DNA from: Pyxicephalus adspersus
Lineage: Eukaryota > Chordata > Amphibia > Anura > Pyxicephalidae
DNA length: 64,000 bases
Direction of reading: 5' to 3'
Assembly (NCBI RefSeq): GCF_032062135.1
Contig: NC_092863.1
Coordinates: 12,612,494-12,676,493 of the forward strand
Of the stretch, positions 37,016 through 48,659 are shown in pieces; the stretch's first letter is position 1; each line of letters starts with the position of its first letter. Position numbers and translations under genes: made by a program. Under the pieces are notes generated by a model. It was not told the DNA's origin. It was given only the letters and a program-made list of their open reading frames with translations, and did not search any database.

Positions 37016-37898
37016 AACTGAAATACAAAAATGCTGCCACCTAGCACTGGCACCCAGCAAAGTTCTTTCCATACTGGTTCTTTTCCATATTATTATGTTT
37101 CTTCTGAAACAACCCCTTACACATACATTGGCTTATTTAAAAGGTAATAGAAAATATGAAAGGGATAGTTGACCAGCAGTAAACTATAGCAACTAGTCAA
37201 AATTCAGAAAATTGGCCTAATGGCGCCTTACCACATTAAAAATTGCAACATACTGGGCCCATACCGTCTACCTCATGTGTACAGCAATTAGGAACAGTCA
37301 AACAAATAAAATCTATACTTATTTAAGTTATTTAAATCTGCAGTATACCCACTGCATTAAAAGAAATTCTTGCCTGCTTAGAGAGATGTATATAGGTATT
37401 GGTAAAGCAATATATATTTATATTTTTGCCACTGTGTACATAGAATACACTGCACTTCAAATATGTTTATATACTGCTCTGTTATAAAAAGTTTTTTTGT
37501 AAAAACTTTTCTTGTGTGTTTTACTTGTATATTTATATGTATGATTTTGTTATCCTGCCTCCTAATCCCATTGAAAACTAATTGAAAACTTACACCAACT
37601 TCTACATCATTGTTATAGTTGGCATAAAAAAAAAAAAAACAAAAAACAACATGAAAAAAAAAAAGAAGTCATATCCTAACTACCTTCATTATGTCAAGCA
37701 ACAATTACAGCATGTATAGAAAATAATTATTCTGTTGTTTTGCATGATATACAAAAAAGTCCAGCTGTAGTTACTTAATACAATTTAAAATATCTAAGTG
37801 AAAGACTTAATAGCAACAGTTTGCTGAGATGGATAATGAACTAACTAAACTAACTACATGTGTCAGTAATTTCTAAAACCACATATGTTCTTTAATTA

Positions 37899-39016
37899 CA
37901 GTGGTACATGTAATTAAATACTTCTCTATCAAGTGCACATTCAGACCTTGCAACATTTTCCCACTCTTCTTCCTATTGTATGATGACAATTAGTGGGCTG
38001 AAATCTTTTCAATAGGGTGTCTGAGCTCTGACTGGGCCATACAGGGATAATCAAATTTTTTTCTTCCCGTCACCGTGTGGTTAATTTTACTGCATGCTTG
38101 GGGTCATTGTCATGTTAAAAGATTAACCTTCTTCCCATTGAGAACTTTCTTGCACAGGGCAGCAAGTCTTCCTGAAGAGTTATACAAGTGCCCCAGAGAA
38201 GAACACACCCAATAGGATGCTATAACCTCCATGTTTTACTGTAGATATTATCTTTGGATTGTGAGTGGTATTGGATGTACAGTTTGGTGTTGAGGCCAAA
38301 TTATGTTATTTTGGTCACATCTGACACATTTTCCCCATATGACCTTATAACCTTCAAGTCACATTTGACAGTCACACACTGATCACTCTCTGCTATAGAT
38401 TTCTGTAATAGATTCAAAGTTGCCATAAGCCTCTTGGCAGCCTCTCTGACAGGATTCCTCCTCTCTGGTCCATCCGGTTTCAAAGCATGACCATATCTAG
38501 GGAGGGTCCTAGTAACACCAAGCATTTTCCACTTCTTAAAATTAGCCTTTTCTGTTTTCTGAGATTGATAAAGTCTTTCAAATGTTTTCTCTATTCTCCC
38601 TACTTGTCCGTCAGCAACTTTATCCCAGAGAACTTTTACCAGTGCCTTACCTCTCATAGTCGGCTGTTTGCGTTCAGCTGCACTACAAAGAACGCTCCAA
38701 CAATAGTACTTTTATGCTGAACTAACCACAATTATTACAACTGATCCCAGGAAATTAACAAGGCGATTAAGTACACCCAATTAAGTTTTAGTATTTTATA
38801 TTTTATTATATTTTTTAGTAGGGGGTGAACTCTTAATCGCAGTGATTCATTTTTTTATGTTTTTCTGAACTGTTGCCATTATAGCTTTCACTTGGATCAT
38901 TTAAGTTGCATTGAGTAAATACAGTAGAATACTTTATATATTTTTGTGTGCGTCTTTATTTCAGGTTGCAAAACAACAAAATGTTCTGAAAGGGTGATTC
39001 TTTTCTAAACCCACTG
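37899..39016 (-). mobile_element. Tc1/mariner-like transposon remnant
   Basis: The transposase reads on the minus strand. 38657-38301 gives FKKWKMLGVTRTLPRYG and PVREAAKRLMATLNLLQKS, matching the Tc1 helix-turn-helix region (FKK…GTTRTLPR…, VREATK…TL.ELQ). Further along the same strand near 38115 the catalytic-core motif HDNDPKH appears, and near 37960 WENVARSECALDREV. Frame breaks separate these pieces, so it is dead. The right end …cccactgTA fits a Tc1 terminus. The left end is proposed at the TACAGTGG near 37897 but only six terminal bases agree, so it may instead be truncated near 37920. Confidence 0.8.
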
Positions 39017-39210
39017 TAGCTTGTCAATCTAAATCAAATTTTACAGTGGCCGTTCTCATCTTCAAGAGAGCAAGGAAAAAGAAAAAGATTATCCACTACT
39101 GGAAATTTGTTTTACAGGTAACAGCCAGTGCGCCTCTTCTAAAAAGTGTAATATTAAGTGTACTCCTTTAAAAGAAGAATATATTATATATTTTATATAC
39201 ACACATATAC

Positions 39211-39235
39211 ACACATACATACATACATACATACA
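39211..39235. repeat. (ACAT)n microsatellite
   Basis: Five to six acat units following CA- and TA-rich sequence. Confidence 0.9.
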
Positions 39236-40284
39236 CAGAAAAAAAGAAAAAAAAAGAAAAGATTTGTTCACAGAATTTGTCCATAAAATTTCTAGGATTT
39301 TCTTGACCGGGTCTTTAAAACACATTTTCATATTCATGAACTGAAAAATCCAATCTAGGAGATAATATATGAATACACATATCACAATATGAAGTCCTAT
39401 TCTGTGAAGGGGACTACTTTTAGAACTGCAGGAAAGAATATAAAGTTTTCTGGATCAGTCAATTCCCCTCAGCAGATTTCTTTAAAGACTGATAAACTGA
39501 CAATGTGTGTACCCGCTTACTCTGCAGGACTCTGTACTACCAAATATGGACCAAGAATTCTGCAAGTTCTTCACTGAACCCAAGAGTACCATGAGTAGTG
39601 TTCAATAGTTTATGGGTTTCCTCTGTGAGGGTCCCAAATTGGTGATTTGAGCGAGTACCTGAGAGAGTAGAAAAGAGACCTCAAAGCAATGGATAAGCTG
39701 TTGGGGGTAAGGAGCATATTTGTAAGCATATTCACATCCAGCAAAACCTAGCTATGCAATCCAACAGATTTAATAGCGCTTGGAACATGAGGAAATATTA
39801 TATAGGGAGGCTCCTATTATATAGGGAGATAACTATCACTACCCTTTAGGTGGCCAAAAAGGGGTTACTTGACAATCTCTCCAGTATCGTATATTAGAAC
39901 TGTTTCACTATACCAGTCGTGTGACACACTTCTAAATACTCAAATGCGACATAGGTCATTTAAACAATTAAATACAATTTACCTGAGACAATTTAAAATT
40001 TGACATTAAGTAGGATAATAATAAAAAAAATACAATTACATTACAACATACTTCATTTAAATTGTGACATTTTTATATTGTGGAAATTTCAGAACTGTCT
40101 GCTCAACAGGGGATCTAATGGATGCATGTCTAATCCACTTGTGGTGGCTTGAGAGTTGATGGAAACACCCCACTTACTCAACTAGTCATACACTATTAAT
40201 GCATTCTTATGGTGTCAGTCACTAGACAGATACCCAAGCATGAAAGTAGCTAGAATTTTTACTGGAACATAGGAAAATCAAGTC

Positions 40285-40355
40285 TCAGCACTTTCGGCCC
40301 AATGATCATGGAACCCCTGGCAACTTCTTGAGGAACCCTGACTGAGAAACACGGC
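40285..40355 (+). repeat. Dispersed repeat (GGAACCCTGGTTGAGAAACA family), short copy
   Basis: Only the end of the family is present: ggaacccctggcaacttctt, then gaggaaccctgactgagaaa and cacggct. Confidence 0.7.
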
Positions 40356-40625
40356 TAAGGTATAAACCACCCAGATTTCCTGCCAGTATTGTAGCTATCA
40401 CAGGAATTAACAATTAAATTGCCACAATGTAGTTGGTAACACAGTAGACCCTTTCTTGTAGACCCAGCTATGACGGCCACTGTCTGGAATGCTAAACCCA
40501 CATCCTCTCATTTTTGTGCTGGTTGCTGTAATGCTCACCTTGGGTTTGCATTAAAGCACTGTTGGGTCTTATCTTTGTAATGAATTTGAACTTAAATGTC
40601 TTCTTCAAAACTGTGCACAATTACA

Positions 40626-40775
40626 GTGTTCTCCCCAGCCCATTTTAGCCGGGTGTACCACCCAGCACTTTTCAGTGGCCACCTGGCTGTTTTTGGGTGG
40701 TTACTGAAAAGTTGGGTCACAATATAGCCTAAAGCTTCTTCCCACCAAGCTTTAAAAAAAAAAAAAAAATCTTTG
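40626..40775 (+). repeat. Dispersed repeat, GCCGGGTGG family, copy 2
   Basis: ttctccccagcccattttag, ccgggtgtaccacccagcac and ggctgtttttgggtggttac mirror copy 1 (7150-7320) in reverse complement. It ends in a run of about 16 A residues. Confidence 0.7.
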
Positions 40776-43700
40776 ACATTAGCCTTGTGGTTCAGGCAAT
40801 GGATGTGATATTTCTAGAAACACATTTTCTCCACACAAAACCTAACTCTAAATAAGTCATGTGTACCATTCATAGTTAGTTAAAAACTTCCACAGATAAT
40901 ACATTATGCCCCCTGACACAGTTTTATCTGCTTTTCTTTCCTGTAGACATAAGCCATCGTTGTTTAGGCATCATTTTGTGTTAGTATCTACCGGTACTTC
41001 CTGGAGGGTCAAGCAGGCTTATTACAATTCTATAAATGGTGACTGTGCAGATTTTGGTTTTGTTTTTAAAATTAAAGGATTTTAGAAAATTTTATAAAAG
41101 TGAGTTCAAAGGTAAGTTTTGGTTCCAGTAGATTTCCCTGTTCAAATTAAAGATCTGCCAGTTTTTTCCTCCTACAGCTACACTTGAAAAAGTCATGGGC
41201 TGCCTTCATTCTCCAACAGTTGTTATATAAACATAAATTCCACCAAATTCCTGCATTGTTCTTTAAAAAAAACTAATAATATTAAAAAAAACGAGTCGAG
41301 TCGAGACTACAATGTAGCAGATGATTTTCAAAACTGTTCAGGATAACAAAAGTGCTGTCCAAATACATAAAATGAAGAACCAAATAGAAGAATAGCAGGG
41401 GATGTCAGTGCCAGTGACGGGAGTGCAAACTGCAGGACAGTAAGCTAGAAAATATGTATACATTATGGCAAAAATCTATTCACCCAACCTGATAAAGTTG
41501 TGGGCCTAAACTGTGAAAGCATCACATTAAGAATTCTGATATAACTTTATATTGCATTACCATGTGAAAGCCTATATGACTTTTTAATGATTAGGTTGAC
41601 ATCCACTTGAATTATTACCATGATTAAAAAAGTTTGCTGCTGTTGTACATATGACATTTATTATATCTTACATTGCGTGCCTTTCACAAACAATTTCAGC
41701 ATTGGCAGCCATTGTTGTGTGGTTTTAGAAGTACATGTCACTGAGATTAAAGTATATTATGTTTATTATACTTTTACATATATATTTATAAGTATGCATA
41801 GGAGTATTTACACAAATGTGGGTGCATGAATCACATCTGACTGTGTCTCTGTAAAGGTGGTGCATGAATTTCTACATGTGGTGTGCATCATGCAGCAGTG
41901 TTAGGAGTGCAGGTGCAGTACAGACAGACCGACAGATCAGTCTCAGGGGCAAGTGCACCCTAAGGGAGGACAATGAGATAACAGGAGACTGGGAGGTGGG
42001 GGGCATAAACATTACTGAGTACTATGCAGCCCTTAGGACAGTCATCTATACTCCTCTCAATTCCAAGAATGTGAAACTGAACTACAGGGAAAATGGTAAA
42101 AACACACACGAAATGCACATATAAAGTAGTTTTTCCTGCCAACACACTATAGCAGATTACACCAGTTTTCTGTTCCAGATTGCAAATGGCGCACAGTATT
42201 CATGGCTCCCCACCAACTTTTCCATTTTTAATCAGATATGAATTTTTATAATTGGGTACAGCTACCATGTTTGCCTTGGTGTTAAATCACACGAAGACAC
42301 TGTGGACGTAAAGGCAGGAAAGAGCAACTTTCTTGTTCAGATGATATGATTCAATACCTCTTTATGTGTCCTATTGATTGGTTTACATGTGAATTATTTA
42401 TATATTCAGTTGGTAATTTTTTTAAATTGGATCTGGTTCTGTGTAGTCTACATTTTAATGTAGCTGAGAAAAGTTATAGGTGAATATTATAGGTGTTCTT
42501 TAATTCACAGAAACCAATACCAGATGCATCTAAAAAATAAAAGGTAAATTGAAGCTTGATTGGTTGTTAGGGTTTGTTTTTATTGCCGGTATACCCTTAT
42601 TAAATTATCCTATATATGAAAAAAAAGTACAATGTAGTCAATGCAAGGAATAAATGAAGTTTTGAAATAAAGTAAGAAAAGACAGAAGAAGGAAGATACT
42701 GGAGAGGAAATATAGAGATATAGAAGAAATTGGGACTTACATGAGAGGCAGTTATGGAAGTGAAAAAAATAAGTAAAAAAGTCACTAATTAAATTTTTAA
42801 TACAAAGAAGGGACACAAGGGAATACAAAGACATTATGATGATTCCAAGATGTTGATTAAACCGTCAACAGATATACAGATTTGTGTAGAGATCACCTAT
42901 AGTGCTATGCAGACATCCTTCAAGGAGGTCCCTTTAGAAACCCCACTCAGACTGGTCTGACCCAATAACGCTTTCGAGTCTACCGAACAGCTTCCATTGT
43001 CAGGGGTAAACAAGGTCTGTCAGCTCTGATTCACGTGCTGTTCGACTCATTCCTGTCTCTGGGAAAGGAATGTGCTGCGGAAAATTCCAAGAGCCTCATC
43101 AAAATTCCAGTTGGATTAATAATGTCCCAGCTACAGGGAGGAGACCTGGTCAAGATGTCCATGGTGAAAGTCTCTAGCTAAAACTTTTCTAATAATGAAC
43201 CCCAATATTTTGGATAATTTAAATATGGTTACATAATGGGTAAATGGACCTTCTTTGGATCTCCCCTCTTATGTCATTATATTTAGCAAAGAGGATGCAA
43301 CTGCTCCTGGACCCATGAGATCTGAGGTCCCAGTCATAATTTTGACTTCCTCAACAACTAAATACAAAAAGTCGTGGTACACAAATAACTTCAGCCATTT
43401 ACAGTTATTCAGCCTTCTCTGTTGTACTAAAAGTGCTTTGTCTGATTTCAGTGGACACATTCAGCTTCTTCCATTGTGAATTACAAGCTACAGTAGGTTG
43501 GATAGAGCCGGACCCATTTACTGGTCGAAGGATCCCCAGCATCATCAGACCCTTTACTACCCTGCCTTACTGTTCCTTTATCACTAAGCATTCACCAGGC
43601 CTGAGAAGCAAGGGGACAACCTTCTAAGTTCTCTAGAAGTTTTGGCTTTTAGAAACTCATAACTCTCATAACTGGTTCTCCATCAGTATCATGGAGTCTT

Positions 43701-45091
43701 CTTTCCCTAGTCTGTCCATACACCAAAACATGTAAGAGATAGTCTTCCTTTTTCTAACTTCTTCTATGAGTTGTCCTCATAAGTATTGCTTCTACAGTCT
43801 ATTGGATTTAAAGCTATTTGGTGTGACCATTCATGTCCTTTTTATTTTTCTGTTTTAGACTTTAGATCCATTTTAAAATATACCATCCATAAAACTACAA
43901 GGACCTGCACATACCTTTAGGCTTCCTTTTGAGTGCTATTAAAGCTGCTAAATCCAATAATGCAAATAATGACTTGAGCTATATCAGAACAGGGGTGCAC
44001 AGCAGACACAGAAGCAAGAAATTCCAAACTGAAAAGATATTTGGATGAGTGAATACTTTCAAAGCTCCTGGGGCACTAACTGCAGAAGTTTCGTTTTACA
44101 TACAAACCAATTCATTAAATCCCTGATGGCAGTTCTCTATAATTTAAGTTTACTTTAGTTGCTTTGTGTGCAGTTTTTATTTCATATTATCTTTTTTTTT
44201 TGCAACCAATGACCATTGTAGGTGTCAGTAAATTGAACAATATCCATATTGTGTGTGCAAGGTGTTTATGGTTTGCTTACTACTCTCTGAATTTTTTTTT
44301 TTATTATGAACAAGACTGTGGAAAGTCGAGTTCATTTAAAAGAAAGTTTTTCTTGGGGTCCAACTATTCCATTGCAGTCCGGTCTATCCTAGCATGGAGT
44401 ACAATACAACAGACAGACAGACGGTGCTGTTTGGTCAACCTCAAATTCCTGGCATCCTCTCTCACTTATGTCTCGAAAAATATTACACATTAGAACACGG
44501 TGAAAACAACGATGAAACCCATTGTAATCACATGACCTTGGAGCAAGCTGTATGACCTTGTTGAGGAGTTACATTTAAATAAAAGGAAATATCAGTAATA
44601 CCATAAAAATCTATAGGCATTGTGTTTCCTGATGACATGCTAGATAGGGAAACCAGTGGGAGAAACATTGTTATAAAGTTATGTATTAAACTAGGAATAT
44701 GTTCCTGGCCATGTTTTAGTATGCCAGACTGCTTCGTCAGAAAGGGATTCCTGTCAGCAGAAGTCATTATCGCTGAAGCCGGATATATAGACGCACAGGT
44801 GCTCCAGTGCAAGGAACCTTTTAACCAAGATATTAAAAGACAGGTTTAACCGCACCATGACCATTTCATCTGTGATATTATGAAATTCCTCTCTTCAGCT
44901 ATGTTCTCACTGGTCCCCCGTTACTGGTAAACAAATTCTGATTTTCTGCTGGGAAATCTGGCTTCATTTTATTTTCCTATTTTTAATCAATGGCAGACAG
45001 AATTTCCACCCAAATTCTCTCTAGTACGACATATTTCATATGGCTGCATAACTGACAAATACGAAGTCCAACACTAGAATAAACACAACAG

Positions 45092-45407
45092 TTAAGCCAC
45101 GTACACACGTGCAATTTTTGTCGTTGGAAAGGATCTTTCACGATCATTTCCAACGACAAAGGACTACACGATGCATGAACGGTGCTGCTCTGTGGAGGGG
45201 AGGGGGAGAGGGACGGAGCGGCACCCTGCTGCGCGCTCTCCCCCTTCCCTTGCATTAGGATCGGTTGTCGTCCATCGTCCGTGGATCCGCCAGGACGGTC
45301 GTTCGGACGATGGACGACACCGACTGTACACACAGCAGATTTTCGCCCGATATCTGGCCCATGCCGATTATCGGGCGATAAAAATCTGACGTGTGTACGC
45401 AGCTTTA
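45092..45407. mobile_element. TTAA-flanked palindromic MITE, copy 1
   Basis: The left end TTAA-GCCACGTACACACG and right end CGTGTGTACGCAGC-TTTA are imperfect inverted termini, followed inward by gcaatttttgtcgttgg versus ccgataat…gataaaaatc. A TTAA target suggests piggyBac-type mobilisation. A subterminal hairpin gtcgttggaaaggatc / gatcatttccaacgac lies at 45120-45157. The interior is GC- and CpG-rich (45180-45330). It has no coding capacity. Confidence 0.75.
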
Positions 45408-45547
45408 CTTCTGTAGCAAAGATTTATTGCCTGTTGATTCTACCAACTGCGAAAGGCAATGTCATGCAAACATTTCTTGAAGGCATGGATATCATGGAAT
45501 ATGCCATGGATAGTATGGACTGCACATCCTATTAGAAAAAGTGAAAT

Positions 45548-45752
45548 TACTTCGGGGAACCTCTTGAAATATTTTTCAGGTCTTCAGGGAACCCCCTGCT
45601 ATAGTTACTATATCCACAGTTTACAGTACAATAACATGGTGATCAGTGAGAAGAATGCCACCCTTACAGACAGCCAAAAAGACCTGAGAGGCACAAATTG
45701 CTCAAAGAACTCTTAGCAATCCCTGGAGGAACCCTGGTTGAGAAACACTGAA
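45548..45752 (+). repeat. Dispersed repeat (GGAACCCTGGTTGAGAAACA family), best copy
   Basis: gggaaccccctgctatagtt, ctatatccacagtttacagt, tggtgatcagtgagaagaat, aaaaagacctgagaggcaca and gaggaaccctggttgagaaa run in order. Confidence 0.85.
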
Positions 45753-45759
45753 CTAAAAT

Positions 45760-46780
45760 ATAGAATACATGTGAGAAAAAGGATAGAAATAACGTTAGAA
45801 GTTAGTCTTCATTCTCTAGACAGATCCACTTTATACAGTTTCACCTACATACCAATCACTTGTGGTTACACCTTTTTTTTAAAAGGGAAAAACAAGTCCT
45901 TCCCTTCCTTCTCATACTGCACTTTGCTAAGGGGGCCTCCACCCCACCATCACAAACTTTTTCTAGGAACAATATAGAATTCTCACAATTCGCATTTAGA
46001 TGTAATGACACAAACAACATCTCTTTTATATACATTTCCCACCCTATAATCACTTAATCTCCTTATTTCACACAATAACCTGAACGCTGTAATATTTAAA
46101 AGGATGGAACTCATGTCATGGATCGACTCACATATCTTTAGGGCAGAAACATCCCAGTTATTAAAACTCTATAATAAAAGGGAAAAAAGCATTTGAGGTT
46201 TGTGTTTAACCTGTAAATTCCCATCATCAGTGTCAACTAAAACATAATTCTCAAAACCCTTTAGCTGTAAAAAAAAAAAAAAAAAAAAATACAATGGATA
46301 GGACCTGCTGAATGGTTTGTAGTATGGGATTCCTATAGTGAAAAGTTGTAAGGGAGCAAAATGAGAGGTGATGTCAGTACAAATAAAAGTGGACCATGTT
46401 TTAATATACAACAAAATAAAAAAAATTATGTCACCTTTTATCATAAATAGCGCTTGATAGTGCCAACATAAACCTTTTGCTTGAAATGTCAATTCCAAAC
46501 CAAGCATCGATGAGATAAAAATCAGAAAGCGGGGACTACCTACTACTTTCTTTTCCATATACCAAGTCTTGTCCATACCCACTTGACTGGCCATTTTGAG
46601 TTTCTGGCCACTGACTCCTCCTATGAATCATTTTCTGTTTCTGCCCGTTTGATATGTAATAAGTTATTTTTTGGGCATTCTAAGAAAGATCGTCTATGCT
46701 TTGTCTCTTGGTTATGTATTTCCCCCGTTTATGTTATCTGTATTTGCCAAGGTTTTGTTTGATACATAAAGAATGGGGAA

Positions 46781-46862
<82 letters not shown>

Positions 46863-48400
46863 TTCAAAGGCTCCATATGTGATTATGGTGTGCAAAAGTG
46901 CAGAGTCAAACAAAGTAATGGTTATTCTAGGATAAATACCAATACTATGGGAAATGTAAAATCAAGGTTTTTTTCCTTTCCAAAGAAAGTAAAGTTTTCC
47001 TTTAGATTTTTATAAACCAATCCTATTTGTGCACATCTCTTGCCAGTAATTGGCAAGCTTCAGTGTATTAGCTGTCCATGATTAATCTGGTTTAAAATGA
47101 AGGCAGATGACAATCATGTCAGATGATTGCTAAAATGAGGGGCATTATCCCACCCTTCACAGCCTTTAAAATGAGTACCTGTCACTCTCATTCTCCTATG
47201 TTTGATGTAATAAGCCAAGTAAAACACTTATTTTTGGGAGAAAAAGAGAAAACTAATTTATGGCAAAAGAGCATCTCTCCTATTCTCAGGTATCTATTCT
47301 TCAGCTAATGTGACAGCTCGGAGGAGAGAAGCGTCTGAGAGTTCTTGTAAAAACCCATTAAGGACTAAAAGTAAAGCTTGTAATGCCCCGTTTTGAAGGG
47401 CTGGGAGGATTAAGCTTCTTTCTCGTGATGTATAGAGTAGCCAGCAGCCAAAAGACAGGCAGACAGAGGAAGCCAAAACACAAAAATACACATTTTTGCT
47501 ATACAGTAAAATAGAACTTGATGGCAGATAAGAGGAGTCTGTCCCATCCAAAATGACCCCTCTTCCTTCCTGCTTCGAAGTGTCAGATCTGTACGAAGCT
47601 GGATCATGGCTTACAGTTTGTGACTTCATATCATGGAGTGTCTTTTTTAAATGGCCCATAGAATCCATATTCCATATCCTACTTTTAAACTGAAATTGAG
47701 TTGTTGGCAAAATCACCACGTTCCTACCAAATCTCTCATCACTCTAAAGAGTAATAATGTACACTGAGCCAGGCATTGATAGCTCATTGTACAGATTTAG
47801 AGCTGTCTTGAGTTGAAGTAGCTCCTGTGTGCATGCGTCATTCCCACCCAGGCAATGGAAATGATCACAGACCTAGAGGACAACTGGGGAAAAATAATAG
47901 TAGCAGATTTACAAAGGATATTGGAGCACTGGAGGGGGGCATGTAGGCAGCAAATTGTGCCTTGTTGAGCATATTTGCGTACAGCAAATTTATGTATACA
48001 GGTAGTCCTTGTTTAACAAATTACTCATTTACCAACCGCCCGCACTCTAAAATTATAGTGTACATCCATAAGGTGTCTCCTCTTTGGACTTCTGGGTTCC
48101 TTCTGTCTTCCTCGATCCCCCACAATCCCCTTTCTGCAGGCTGTAAGTCACTGACAGGCGCTGCATGCTTACAGTATTTCCTATGCTCCTCAATTAATGA
48201 TGAATTCAGAACCTGGTCGTTAAAGCAAGGAGCATCTGTATCTCAAAACCCTGGGCACTGCAAGTACAGAGTTCACATTTAACTAGGACCTGACTGAGAT
48301 TGTATACGTCTTTAAAAGATCCAATTCCCCACCTTTTTTCTACTTGACCCTTATTGCGACTTTTCACATAAAATATTATAAGTAGAAAAGTCCTGGAACA
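45760..48400. other. Intergenic DNA, no gene seen
   Basis: AT-rich with one long TA array (listed separately) and a poly(A) run at 46270-46289. A 141-codon frame on the minus strand at 47294-47719 has no recognisable domain. Confidence 0.4.
46785..46858. repeat. (TA)37 microsatellite
   Basis: An uninterrupted array of 74 bases, the longest simple repeat in the window. Such arrays can extrude cruciforms and vary in length. Confidence 0.97.
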
Positions 48401-48409
48401 CTTAAAGCG

Positions 48410-48655
48410 TACCTAAACTCAGAATTTTCACTTTACATAAAAGGGTAGCCAACCCTTTTATTTATAGTATATATATATATTTTTTTTTTTTAGTGCAATT
48501 TTTTTTTTTTTTAAAACAAAAAATATTGCAGCACTGCCCCCTAATTCATGGCCGCCCGGGGAGTCCAGAATAAATGGGAATGCAAAGCCTCCTGGGATAC
48601 CTACGTCAGACATCCTGGGAGGCTCTTGGGTGCTCCTTCTGCACATGACCGAGTT
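48410..48655 (+). repeat. Dispersed frog repeat (ACCTAAACTCAGAATTTTCA family)
   Basis: It runs from gcgtacctaaactcagaatt through aaagggtagccaaccctttt, T-rich and A-rich tracts, agcactgccccctaattcat and tcctgggatacctacgtcag to gctccttctgcacatgaccg. I recall this family as abundant in ranoid frogs; no second copy lies here. Confidence 0.55.
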
Positions 48656-48659
48656 GTTT

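Larger units (their letters stand above)
39240..45090. other. Intergenic DNA downstream of WNT9B, no gene seen
   Basis: AT-rich with no supported exon. It includes two dispersed repeat copies (about 40285-40355 and 40626-40775), listed separately. 42840-43190 is a moderately GC-richer, non-repetitive stretch that could be functional, but nothing in it can be named. Confidence 0.4.

Noticed and set aside
47294..47719. 141-codon frame on the minus strand with one hydrophobic segment
   Set aside because: No recognisable domain, no splice context, and surrounded by repeat-rich non-coding DNA; chance is more likely.
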